NCBI GenBank assembly: GCA_900316445.1
Contig: ONCZ01000022.1
Span: forward strand, 1-35,567
Reading direction: 5' to 3'
Length of the DNA: 35,567 nucleotides
Source: an uncultured Prevotellaceae bacterium
GTDB taxonomy: Bacteria; Bacteroidota; Bacteroidia; Bacteroidales; Bacteroidaceae
Below, in pieces: positions 6,977 through 15,773 of the stretch (position 1 is its first letter; each line of letters opens with the position of its first letter). The position numbers and the translations under genes were made by a program. Under the pieces are notes generated by a model, which saw only the letters and a program-made list of their open reading frames with translations, did not search any database and was not told the DNA's origin.

Positions 6977-9900
6977 ATGAAGAAAACTAACAGACAAACC
7001 CGGTGGCGCCGCATTGTTGGCGCAACACTTTTCTTTCTACAAGTGTCGCTGGTGGCTGGCTTTGCACAGACAAAGCCCTCGCAGCAGGAGATCGTCAGCC
7101 CCGACGGGCGGATGAACGTGACGGTGACAGTGGCTGAAGGCGGCTGTCCGAAGTATGAAGTGAAGCTCGACGGACAGGTGTATGTCCAGCCCTCGCCGTT
7201 AGGCCTGAAGATGAACTTCGACGACCTGACGCAGGGGCTGACGCTGAAGGCGTGCGACGTGAGTAAGTTTGAGGATGAGTATTGTCTGAAGACCACGAAG
7301 CAGAGTCATGTGAAGGTAGTGGCGACGGAGGGTGTCTGCCGTTTCGAGAAGGACGGTCGCGAGGCTCTGGACGTGATCTTCCGCGTGACGAGCCGCGACG
7401 TGGCGTTCCGCTATAAGGTGTACCCGAAGAAGGTGCGCGGCGGCGAGACGATGTCGGGCGTGGTGGAGAGTGAGGCCAGTGGCTATGTGTTGCCCGAAGG
7501 GACAACGACGTTCCTCTGTCCGCAGATGAAACCGATGACGGGCTTTGCCAGGACGGCCCCGAGCTATGAGACGGGCTATACGCCGGACGATGCGATGGGG
7601 AAGAATGGCTGGGGGTTCGGATATACGTTCCCTTGTCTGTTTAAGTTGAAGGCGGAGAAGACGAAGGCTGATCAGACCACCCCTAACCCCTCCTACTCAG
7701 GAGGGGAAAGCGGCGGCTGGGTGCTGATCTCGGAGACGGGGACAGACGGAGGCTATGTAGGATGCAGGCTCGTGAACGAGAAGGATAATACCTATAAAAT
7801 AGGGTTCCCGTTGGCAGAGGAGATGAACGGCACTGGGGCTGTGACGCCGCTGGTGGCGCTGCCGGCCATGACGCCGTGGCGGACGATCACAATCGGTAAG
7901 ACGCTGGCGCCCATCGTGGAGACGACGATTGCGAACGACCTGGTGAAGCCGAAGTACGAGGCGAAGAAAGATTACACGTACGGCAAGGGCTCGTGGTCGT
8001 GGATCATCGGCATGGATCCCAGTTGTAATTTCGACGAGCAGAAACGGTATATCGACTTCTCTGCCGCCATGGGCTATCGCAGCGTGCTCGTGGATGCTCT
8101 CTGGGATACGCAGATCGGCTATGAGAAAATGGAGGAACTGGCCCGATACGGACGGGAGAAGGGCGTAGGCCTGTTCTTGTGGTATAACTCGAACGGCACG
8201 TGGAACGATGCCCCGCAGGGACCTCGCGGCAAGATGGATAAGTCGGGACCGAGAAGGAAGGAGATGGCATGGATGCAGAAGAACGGCATCCTGGGCATCA
8301 AGGTGGACTTCTTCGGCGGCGACAAGCAGCAGATGATGCAGCTGTATGAGGATATCCTGACCGATGCCAACGACTTCGGCATCCAGGTGATCTTCCACGG
8401 CTGTACGCTGCCCAGGGGCTGGGAGCGGATGTACCCGAACTTCGTGGCTGCCGAGGCGGTGCTGGCATCGGAGAACCTGCACTTCGGACAGGGCGCCTGC
8501 GATGCGGAGGCGTTTAATGCCTGTCTGCATCCGTTTATCCGCAATGCCGTGGGATCGATGGATTTCGGCGGCTCGGCACTCAATAAGCGTTATAGTGCAG
8601 ACAATCAGCATGGCACAGTAAGACGGACGAGCGATGTGTTTGCGATGGCGACGGCCGTGCTGTTCCAGAGCAGCGTGCAGCATTTTGCCTTAGCACCCAA
8701 CAATCTGGAGGATGCACCGGCATGGGCTATCCAGTTTATGAAGGACGTGCCTACGACGTGGGATGAGACCAAGTTTATCGACGGCTATCCCGGGAAGTAT
8801 GTCATCCTCGCCCGTCGCAGCGGAGACAAGTGGTATATCGCCGGTGTCACTTCAGACAAGACACCGCTGAAGGAGAAGATTTTATCCTCATTCCTCGTTC
8901 CTCATTCCTCGTTCCTCGAATACTCCGACTCGGATGCGATTGTGATGGTGGCGGAGGCAAAGCAGCCGTTGCTGAGGACGCATGTGGAGACAGGCGATGT
9001 GGAGGGTGTGCTGGAAGGGGGACTGGCTGTGTATAAGGCCATTCCGTATGCAGCGCCGCCGGTGGGGAACCTGAGATGGAAGGCCCCGCAGCCTGCCAAG
9101 GCATGGAAAGGTGTGAGAAAGTGCGACACGTTCGGCCCGATGCCTCCGCAGCCCACGAGACCCGGAAGGACGGCAGACATGATGAGCGAGGACTGCCTGT
9201 ACTTAGGCATTGCCACACCGGCGAAGTCGGCGAACGAGAAACTGCCCGTGATGGTATGGATTCACGGCGGCGGCTTCCAGACGGAGCACTATGCCGGCGA
9301 TCTGTGGAGCCTGCTGGCCCAGCGCGGCGTGGTGATCGTGAGCGTGGAGTACAGGACGGGTGCGCTGGGATTCATGGCCCATCCTGAGTTGGCGAAGGAG
9401 AATCCTGAAGGTCACTCAGGCAACTACGGCATCCTCGACCAGATCTATGCCCTGGAGTGGGTGCAGCGGAATATCGCTAACTTCGGCGGCGATCCTTCGA
9501 AGGTGACGATCTTCGGCGAGAGCGCCGGAGCGATCAGCTGCAGCATGCTTTGTGCCTCGCCCTTGGCCAAGGGCCTGTTCCACGGCTGTATCAGTCAGAG
9601 CGGCGGCTCGTTTGCTCCCTGGAGTGATGCCCCGCGCAGCATCGGCCTGGATGCCTCGCAGAAGGGTGCCGAGCAGCAGGGACTGGCTTTCCAGAAGCAT
9701 CTGAAGAAGAAATCGCTGAAGGAGTTGCGTGCGATGGATGCGATGGCGCTGTGCGACGGCAATGTGGGTTTCGGCGGGTTCTGGCCCTGCGTGGACGGCT
9801 ATGTGATCTGCGACGATCTGTATAGGCTCTATGAGCGTGGGGAGTATAATGATGTGCCGGTGATCGTGATGACGAACTCCGACGAGGGTGCGCTGTTCAC

Positions 9901-10474
9901 GCCGCCCACAGTAAAGGCTGAGGACTATCAGAAGAATGCCAGCCGGATGTTCGGCGATATGGCCGAGGAGGCGCTGAAGGTGTATCCCGCCAATACCGAT
10001 GAGGAGGCCTGGCACGCCAATGGCGACTCTTTCCGCGATCTCGGTTTCGCATGGCCGTCGTATGCCTGGGTGAAGCTGCAGTCACAGACGGGTAAGAGCC
10101 CGGCCTACGCTGCGTATCTCGATCAGCCGTCGAAGATGAGCTTCTCGCAGAATCCGCTTCGTAGGGGTGTGGCCCATGCCGATGATATTATGTATCTGAA
10201 CGGGATGTTCCTGAATCAGCCGGATAAGTTCCCGGCAGAGGCAGCCGTGTCGGAGATGATGCAGCAGTACTGGGTGAACTTCGCCAAGACGGGTAATCCG
10301 AATGGCAAGGGACTGCCGTACTGGCCGTCGTTCGATGAGGCTCAGCCCACGACGATGCAGTTCCGCAATGGTGCGTCGCTCATTATGCGGCCGAATAGTG
10401 AGCAGATTGACTTTATCGACCGCCTCATGAAGGCGAAGCGGGAAGCGACAGAAAGCATTAGAGGAAAGAGGTAA
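6977..10474 (+). CDS. GH97 glycoside hydrolase fused to type-B carboxylesterase
   Basis: 1165 residues with a signal peptide (to about residue 31), so it acts in the periplasm or outside. Residues ~35-655 are a GH97 enzyme, with the beta-sandwich first (IVSPDGRMNVTVTV) and then a barrel. GIKVDFFGGD places Asp444 where the retaining GH97 alpha-galactosidase group has its nucleophile; inverting SusB-type enzymes lack it. Residues ~665-1160 are a carboxylesterase with oxyanion motif HGGG (His763), GESAGA nucleophile Ser849, an acidic residue in 'NSDEGALF' and His in 'AHADDIMYL', so the triad looks complete. The fusion suggests joint removal of an alpha-linked sugar and an ester from one glycan. 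Two short repeats lie in frame in the GH97 part (7666-7709, 8885-8918). Substrate is unproven. Confidence 0.88.
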   Translation: MKKTNRQTRWRRIVGATLFFLQVSLVAGFAQTKPSQQEIVSPDGRMNVTVTVAEGGCPKYEVKLDGQVYVQPSPLGLKMNFDDLTQGLTLKACDVSKFEDEYCLKTTKQSHVKVVATEGVCRFEKDGREALDVIFRVTSRDVAFRYKVYPKKVRGGETMSGVVESEASGYVLPEGTTTFLCPQMKPMTGFARTAPSYETGYTPDDAMGKNGWGFGYTFPCLFKLKAEKTKADQTTPNPSYSGGESGGWVLISETGTDGGYVGCRLVNEKDNTYKIGFPLAEEMNGTGAVTPLVALPAMTPWRTITIGKTLAPIVETTIANDLVKPKYEAKKDYTYGKGSWSWIIGMDPSCNFDEQKRYIDFSAAMGYRSVLVDALWDTQIGYEKMEELARYGREKGVGLFLWYNSNGTWNDAPQGPRGKMDKSGPRRKEMAWMQKNGILGIKVDFFGGDKQQMMQLYEDILTDANDFGIQVIFHGCTLPRGWERMYPNFVAAEAVLASENLHFGQGACDAEAFNACLHPFIRNAVGSMDFGGSALNKRYSADNQHGTVRRTSDVFAMATAVLFQSSVQHFALAPNNLEDAPAWAIQFMKDVPTTWDETKFIDGYPGKYVILARRSGDKWYIAGVTSDKTPLKEKILSSFLVPHSSFLEYSDSDAIVMVAEAKQPLLRTHVETGDVEGVLEGGLAVYKAIPYAAPPVGNLRWKAPQPAKAWKGVRKCDTFGPMPPQPTRPGRTADMMSEDCLYLGIATPAKSANEKLPVMVWIHGGGFQTEHYAGDLWSLLAQRGVVIVSVEYRTGALGFMAHPELAKENPEGHSGNYGILDQIYALEWVQRNIANFGGDPSKVTIFGESAGAISCSMLCASPLAKGLFHGCISQSGGSFAPWSDAPRSIGLDASQKGAEQQGLAFQKHLKKKSLKELRAMDAMALCDGNVGFGGFWPCVDGYVICDDLYRLYERGEYNDVPVIVMTNSDEGALFTPPTVKAEDYQKNASRMFGDMAEEALKVYPANTDEEAWHANGDSFRDLGFAWPSYAWVKLQSQTGKSPAYAAYLDQPSKMSFSQNPLRRGVAHADDIMYLNGMFLNQPDKFPAEAAVSEMMQQYWVNFAKTGNPNGKGLPYWPSFDEAQPTTMQFRNGASLIMRPNSEQIDFIDRLMKAKREATESIRGKR
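7666..7709. repeat. GC-rich palindromic repeat inside the GH97 coding sequence
   Basis: About 43 bases containing the palindrome CCCCTCCT-ACTC-AGGAGGGG match a second copy at 10555-10587 with two or three differences. In frame, it encodes a Pro/Ser/Gly-rich loop (around residues 231-244, TTPNPSYSGGE) between two GH97 strands. Confidence 0.85.
8885..8918. repeat. 14-bp tandem repeat inside the GH97 coding sequence
   Basis: Unit TCCTCATTCCTCGT occurs twice plus a partial third copy. It encodes 'SSFLVPHSSFL' near residues 637-648, close to the GH97/esterase boundary. The unit is not a multiple of three, so successive copies are read in different frames. Confidence 0.8.
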
Positions 10475-10477
10475 CCG

Positions 10478-10588
10478 TTTCTCCCCCTGAGTAGGGGGAG
10501 CCAGAGGGGGTCTGAGCAAAGGCAGATTCGAGGGCAGGACTTGAGGCTGATCAGACCACCCCTGGCCCCTCCTACTCAGGAGGGGAAG
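10478..10588. terminator. Two opposed palindromic repeats between convergent genes
   Basis: Two related GC-rich palindromes, at 10478-10517 and (inverted) 10555-10587, flank a short spacer between the GH97-esterase stop and the end of the minus-strand histidine kinase. Each can form a hairpin alone (CTCCCCC/GGGGGAG; CCCCTCCT/AGGAGGGG) and together they form a larger inverted repeat. The position suggests bidirectional termination. The right-hand copy is the one also found inside the GH97 coding region. Confidence 0.75.
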
Positions 10589-10591
10589 AAA

Positions 10592-12373
10592 TCACATGAG
10601 GGGTAGCCGGATGATGAAACGGCTACCTTTTTCGTAGGTGGTGTCGAGCGACAGTTCGCCGCCCATCAGACGGATGTAGTGACGACAAAGATACAGTCCC
10701 AGGCCGAGACCCTCGGAGAAGGGACTGTGCTTGAAGAAATGATTGAAGATGCGCAGGCGTTCCTCTGGTGGAATGCCGGGGCCTTCGTCTTCGATGGCGA
10801 AGTTGACGGTGCCAGGCGTCTCATAGACCGTGAGTTTCACCGTTCCGTCGGGGGCGAACTTCTTCGCGTTGAAGAGCAGCTCGTGTAATATATAAATAAG
10901 GCGTTTTTCGTGAGTGCGTATCTGTATGTCGTCGTCGAGGGCGGTCTCGAAGATGACGGTGTCGTCTTTGCCGGGCGTGAAGCGGTGGAGGGCGTCGATG
11001 GCCTTGCTGGCCACGGCGTTGCAGCTCACAATGTCGTTGTATTCCAGTTTCTGCCCTTTCTCGAGCCACGTGGCATCGTAGAGCATATAGGCCATCCGTC
11101 GCAGGGAGAAGGCGTTCTTCTGCATCATGGCCATGATGTGTGCTTTCTCACGCACCGTCAGGTCGGAGTTGTTCTTGAGCACCACGTTGAGGAATCCCTG
11201 GATGATGTTCAAAGGCGTGCGTATCTGGTGTGACACATCCTGCAGGAAGGCTTTCTTCTCGAGGCGGGCCTTCTGGGCAAGTTCGTTCAGACGCTGCAGT
11301 TCCCGGTTGCGTTCTTCGGCCCGTTCATTGGCCTGTTGCAGTTGTCCGATCTGTTCTGCCAAAGACTCCTGCATGGTGGAGAAGCTGTTCTGCAGCTGAC
11401 CCACGAGATCCGTCCGTCGGGTGCGGGCCATAGGTTCGCCGAAATGGCCCGAGGCGATGTACTGCGACTGGCTGACGAGCTGGTTCAGCGGTGACACGAA
11501 GCGGGCGATACTGCGCATGAAGAAGATGAGCAGCAGGATGATCCCGATGGCCAGCACGGTGAAGATGATGTATCCCAGCCGTTTGTAACTGCCCAGGATG
11601 TCGCGCTCGGGACAGATGAGGGAGATTTGCCATCCCGTCTGATGCAGGGTCTTCTGGAACACGTAGCAGGGTTCGCCGCTGATGTCAGGCAGACGGTCGT
11701 CGCGTCCCAGTATGGTGCAGTAGGAGTGGGGGTAGGGTTTATTCTCGTCAATGGTCTTCGAGAGCCATGTCTGCGAGAGGTCGGTGGAGATGACGCCGAT
11801 GAAGCGGCCCGTCTTGTCGGTGAGGGGGATGCTGTAGGAGACGATGATGTCGTCATTGGAGAGCGTGCCGGCGTTGTAATCGTTGTAAGGGTCGATCCAG
11901 CAGGGCCTCTGCTGTTCCTTGGGCGTGCGATACCACACCTTGGAGTAGTAGTCGTAGTCGCCCTCGCGCTGGGTGATGATGCTGTCGCCCTTTCTGACGG
12001 TGTAGGCTGAGAAGCGTCCTATGGAGGGCGGGAAGAAGTCGGGTTCCATGGTGATGGAACAGCCGTCGATGTTGGTGCTCAGTGTCACAATGCGGTGGGT
12101 GTAGGCCAGCAGACTGTCGGGTGTCTGGTCCTGATTGGCGATCCACTTGAGGTTTTCCGTGACGGCTTCAATCTCATTCAGGTAGCAGCTCACGCGCAGC
12201 GTCGCCTTGTCAAGTGCTTTCTCGGCACGCTCCAGGGCCTCCTGCTTCACGAGCTGACGGGAACGGATGTAGAGCAGTCCAACCGAGGAGATGAAGAGCA
12301 GGGCGATGAAGGCGGTGATGGTGACGCCGAGCTTCAACGAGAGGGAGTGGCGGTGGAATCCGAACGTGCTCAT
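10592..12373 (-). CDS. Cache-HAMP sensor histidine kinase (pair B kinase)
   Basis: 593 residues. Membrane segment ~12-32, a periplasmic double-Cache-type sensor to ~265 and a second membrane segment ~266-286 are followed by HAMP and a coiled coil. The dimerisation domain has phospho-acceptor His382 in 'FLQDVSHQIRTPLN', and the HATPase domain has N-box 'ELLFNAKKF', G1 'DEGPGIPP' and G2 'GLGLGL'. It is a complete kinase, presumably autophosphorylating in response to a periplasmic ligand. It overlaps the upstream gene (truncated sensor) by 4 bases. No response regulator is encoded in the array, so the phosphate receiver lies elsewhere. Confidence 0.88.
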   Translation of the reverse strand: MSTFGFHRHSLSLKLGVTITAFIALLFISSVGLLYIRSRQLVKQEALERAEKALDKATLRVSCYLNEIEAVTENLKWIANQDQTPDSLLAYTHRIVTLSTNIDGCSITMEPDFFPPSIGRFSAYTVRKGDSIITQREGDYDYYSKVWYRTPKEQQRPCWIDPYNDYNAGTLSNDDIIVSYSIPLTDKTGRFIGVISTDLSQTWLSKTIDENKPYPHSYCTILGRDDRLPDISGEPCYVFQKTLHQTGWQISLICPERDILGSYKRLGYIIFTVLAIGIILLLIFFMRSIARFVSPLNQLVSQSQYIASGHFGEPMARTRRTDLVGQLQNSFSTMQESLAEQIGQLQQANERAEERNRELQRLNELAQKARLEKKAFLQDVSHQIRTPLNIIQGFLNVVLKNNSDLTVREKAHIMAMMQKNAFSLRRMAYMLYDATWLEKGQKLEYNDIVSCNAVASKAIDALHRFTPGKDDTVIFETALDDDIQIRTHEKRLIYILHELLFNAKKFAPDGTVKLTVYETPGTVNFAIEDEGPGIPPEERLRIFNHFFKHSPFSEGLGLGLYLCRHYIRLMGGELSLDTTYEKGSRFIIRLPLM

Positions 12374-13839
12374 GCCTTGCCTCCTTCCTTCTGCGACACC
12401 TCCAGCAGCTGGTAGAGCAACTCTGTGACGACATCTGTCTCGGTGTGTATCATGTTTACCATATCCTCAGCCTCCTGCTGAGTCATCTGGCGGTAATTCT
12501 TGCGCACGTCGCCAACCACCTTCTCAATCTTGACGATGGGGTGTAGCATCTGGTCGGAGAGATTGACCAGAAATTCGTCCATTGCCCGCTCTGCCGCCTG
12601 GGCCTGATTAGATGCCTCCTGCAGTGCGGCGTTGCTGTCTTCCAGACGGGCGTTCACCTGCCGGATTTCATCGATGCGGTTGGCGATGGACTGCTGCATG
12701 GCCTTGAAGCTGTTCTGCAGCGAGCCGATCTCATCCTCGCGCCGCGTTTCGGGCACTTGGTCGTCGTAGTGGCCTTCGGAGAGTCTGCGGGCTGTCCGTG
12801 CCAGGAGTTCGAGGGGACGCACGTTACGGCTGATATAGAAGATGCAGAACAAGAGCAGCAGAATCAGTCCGACGATGGCGATGACGAGCACGGTCTGCAG
12901 CAGTCTGGTGGTGCCGCCCATGATCTCGCTCTCCGGGCAGACGATAGAGGCGATCCATCCCTTTTGGCGGAATGGCTTATAGAAGACATAACACGACTGG
13001 CCGTCGATGTCGACCTCCTTGTAGCCGCTCTCACGTGCAATCATCGATTCGACCAACAGCTCCATCTTTGTGTCGCGTTTGGCACCGTTGATCAGTTCGA
13101 ACACGCTGTGGTTGTCGATCTTGGTCGTGTCGGGGTGGATGATATATCTACCCTTACGGCCAATGATTGCACAGTAGGAGTTGGGGAAGGGCTTCGTGTC
13201 TTTGACAATCCCCGAGAACCATTTGAGCGAGACATCTAGTCCGAGTACGCCCACTATATTCCGTTTGGCATCGCGGACGAGCAGGCTGAAGGTGGTGGGC
13301 TTTACATCGTATTCGCCTTGTTCATAAGGTCTCACCCAACTGTCTTCATGGTCTTCCATGGCGTGAGTGTACCAGTTCTGCTCAAGATAGGAATTGTCGT
13401 CGTAGTGATCGCTCTCGAGGACTCTCGAGTGCCGTGCAGCCTTCTCGTTGCTGGTGTCTTCCCGATAGGTGTAGATGATGAACTCCCGATGGAAGAAGGC
13501 AGTGTCCATGGCGATGGCACAACCGATGAGCATGGGGTTGTCTTCAATCATCTTGCGGCAGTCGTGGCTCAGGGCTTTGGGATCGTCGAGGTGTCGCTCC
13601 ATGTTCCAACGCATCATGCGGCCAGCCACCTCCACCTTGACGAGCACATTGTCGATGGCGAGCACCGTACGGTCGAGTGTCAGCATGGCCTTTGCCACCG
13701 CCTCCTCCTTCACTGCCTGGTGGGAGAAGTGATACATGACCGAGAGTGCCGCCACTAGCAGTATGGCTACAAATGTGACGACCCATAGGCTGAGGCGGAC
13801 AGACATCCTGTCGTGTAGAATCTTTAGTATCTTAGGCAT
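12370..13839 (-). CDS. Truncated Cache-HAMP sensor with Asp at phospho-acceptor site (pair B)
   Basis: 489 residues from ATG 13839, chosen because MPKILKIL aligns with the MSKLPRII start of its paralogue; an upstream in-frame ATG at 13884 would overlap the preceding gene. Layout: membrane segment, periplasmic Cache sensor, second membrane segment ~313-333, HAMP, coiled coil, and a dimerisation helix pair that ends the protein. Where kinases have S-H-Q-I/V it has 'LSDQMLHP' with Asp429. No ATPase domain follows, so it cannot phosphorylate itself. The coding end overlaps the next kinase start by 4 bases, implying coupled synthesis and probable hetero-oligomer formation. Another possibility is a methyl-accepting-type signal adaptor. 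Confidence 0.85.
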   Translation of the reverse strand: MPKILKILHDRMSVRLSLWVVTFVAILLVAALSVMYHFSHQAVKEEAVAKAMLTLDRTVLAIDNVLVKVEVAGRMMRWNMERHLDDPKALSHDCRKMIEDNPMLIGCAIAMDTAFFHREFIIYTYREDTSNEKAARHSRVLESDHYDDNSYLEQNWYTHAMEDHEDSWVRPYEQGEYDVKPTTFSLLVRDAKRNIVGVLGLDVSLKWFSGIVKDTKPFPNSYCAIIGRKGRYIIHPDTTKIDNHSVFELINGAKRDTKMELLVESMIARESGYKEVDIDGQSCYVFYKPFRQKGWIASIVCPESEIMGGTTRLLQTVLVIAIVGLILLLLFCIFYISRNVRPLELLARTARRLSEGHYDDQVPETRREDEIGSLQNSFKAMQQSIANRIDEIRQVNARLEDSNAALQEASNQAQAAERAMDEFLVNLSDQMLHPIVKIEKVVGDVRKNYRQMTQQEAEDMVNMIHTETDVVTELLYQLLEVSQKEGGKA

Positions 13840-13847
13840 TCTGAATT

Positions 13848-15773
13848 TTATTTTACCTTTGGCAGTTCGATGACCATCCGGCATCCCTCCGTGTAGCTCT
13901 CGTCAATGTAGACGCTGCCTCCGAGGTTCTGGATATGGCGCTTGGTCAAAGCGAGTCCGAGACCGAGGCCTTCGGAGAGGTCGTTGACCTTCGTGAACAT
14001 CTCAAACATACGGTCGCTCTCCTCCTTGGGGATGCCGGGGCCTTCGTCTTGTACGATGAAACGGACCTTTGACAGGTACTCCGTCACCCTGAGCCATGCA
14101 TAGCCGCCCGTGGAATAGTTGGCAGCATTGTTGAGCAGTTCACGGACACTGATCAGCAAGTAGTGGCGGTTGGTGGTGATGTAGAAGTCATCGGGCAGGT
14201 CGACGGTCAGCCTGAAGTCGAAGTTTGGATAGTTGCCACGAACCTGGTCAATGCTCTCCTGGGCCACCTCCACGCAAGATACCTCCTCTTCTTTGCTTGC
14301 ATATAGCTCCAGGGTGACACCTCTGGCGGAACAGTCGGAGAGCATCAGCACCATCCGGTTGAGGAGCATGGCGTTGTGGCGCATCATGTCGGTGACGCTT
14401 CTGGCCTCTTCGTCGGGCATGAGATCCTTGGCTTCTTTCAGCACCTGCGCAAAGCCCATGATGATGTTGAGGGGCGTGCGGACCTGGTGCGACACGTTCT
14501 GGATGAACAGCGTCTTCTGCTGGCTGGAGGCTTTCGCCAGTTCACTGGTATGCACCAGTTCTTCGTTACGGCGCAAGGACTCTTCGTTCATCTGCCGGAT
14601 CTCGTCCACATGGTCTTTGAGTGACTCCTGCATGGAAGCGAAGCTGTTCTGCAGTTGGGAGACGACGTCGCGTCGCGGACTGCGCGGAATCTGCTCGTCG
14701 TAGTGTCCTGCGGCAATACGCTGCAGGTTACCCGTCAGTTTATTGAGCGGAAGGATGGCATGGGCGACAGTGACGCTGCTGAACAGCAACACTAGTATGA
14801 GGCCGATGATGAAGAGGGGTGCGATGATGTAGTTCAGGCGGTTGTAACTTCTGAGGATGCTCCACTCTGGACAGACGAGGGCGAGGCTCCAGTCGGTGCC
14901 TGGCACGGCCTGATAGCTGACGAGACACTGCTCGCCATTGATCCTGACACTCATGCTGCCCGTCTTGCCGGTGGTCATCTCATGGCCCAGGGCGAAGATG
15001 TCGGCATTCTCGCGGGGGTTGGCATCGGTGTAGATGGTCTTCACGAAGAGCTGCGTGGAGTCGGGATGCACGAGATAGTTCCCATCGCTGCCTGTCATCA
15101 TGAAGTACGAACCCTCGTAGGGCATCTCAGACGTGATGACCTTCGAGAGGCGTATCAACGAGAGGTCGGTGGAGATGATGCCTACGAAGTGCTTGTTCTT
15201 ATTGTACAGTGGTTTGCTGTAGGAGGCAATCATGCCGTCGAGGGTGAGGGCCAGGGAGTCGCTCTCGTCGTAATAGACCACCCAGCAGGGTTTCCCCAGG
15301 AGGTGCGGCTTCTTATACCACACCTTCTCGAAATACTCGTAGGGTTCTTCGATGACGGTGGTGATGGTGTCTGCTTCACGGACGGTATAGGCGGAGAAGT
15401 TCCTGCCGTATTTCGGGAAGATGTTCGGTTCGGTGCTGATGGAACAGCCGTCGATATGTCCGTTGAGCATGACGATGCCTCGGGAGATGGCGAGGATGGA
15501 GTCCGGATCCAGATTGGCGGTCACCTCCCAGTCGTTGACGTCGGTGGCTGTTTCCACGATGTCCATAAAGCGCGTGATCTGCTGCATCGTGGTGTTCACC
15601 ATACTGGCGGCGTACTTCGTTGCCTCTTTTTTCACCTTGTCCCTGGAATGGATGAAGAGGAAACCTATCGACAGGATGAAGATGGGAATGGCCATGAGCA
15701 GGATGCCCAGACTGAGCTTCCAGGAGAGCGATTGGCGGATATGTGTAATTATGTTGCGCATCTCTTTATCCAT
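13848..15773 (-). CDS. Cache-HAMP sensor histidine kinase (pair A kinase)
   Basis: 641 residues: membrane segment ~18-40, periplasmic Cache sensor, second membrane segment ~313-333, HAMP and coiled coil. The dimerisation domain has His429 in 'FIQNVSHQVRTPLN', and the ATPase domain has N-box 'ELLNNAANYS', 'DEGPGIPK' and 'GLGLGLAL'. It is a complete kinase, paralogous to the 593-aa kinase downstream. It overlaps the preceding truncated sensor by 8 bases; the next sensor begins 8 bases after its stop. The distance from the second membrane segment to the phospho-acceptor is identical to that in the other three array members. The sensed ligand is unknown; a sugar or organic acid is plausible given the divergent operon. 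Confidence 0.88.
   Translation of the reverse strand: MDKEMRNIITHIRQSLSWKLSLGILLMAIPIFILSIGFLFIHSRDKVKKEATKYAASMVNTTMQQITRFMDIVETATDVNDWEVTANLDPDSILAISRGIVMLNGHIDGCSISTEPNIFPKYGRNFSAYTVREADTITTVIEEPYEYFEKVWYKKPHLLGKPCWVVYYDESDSLALTLDGMIASYSKPLYNKNKHFVGIISTDLSLIRLSKVITSEMPYEGSYFMMTGSDGNYLVHPDSTQLFVKTIYTDANPRENADIFALGHEMTTGKTGSMSVRINGEQCLVSYQAVPGTDWSLALVCPEWSILRSYNRLNYIIAPLFIIGLILVLLFSSVTVAHAILPLNKLTGNLQRIAAGHYDEQIPRSPRRDVVSQLQNSFASMQESLKDHVDEIRQMNEESLRRNEELVHTSELAKASSQQKTLFIQNVSHQVRTPLNIIMGFAQVLKEAKDLMPDEEARSVTDMMRHNAMLLNRMVLMLSDCSARGVTLELYASKEEEVSCVEVAQESIDQVRGNYPNFDFRLTVDLPDDFYITTNRHYLLISVRELLNNAANYSTGGYAWLRVTEYLSKVRFIVQDEGPGIPKEESDRMFEMFTKVNDLSEGLGLGLALTKRHIQNLGGSVYIDESYTEGCRMVIELPKVK

Noticed and set aside
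7697-8683. 328-codon minus-strand frame inside the GH97 gene
   Set aside because: Antisense of conserved GH97 motifs; Arg/His-rich composition typical of a shadow frame.
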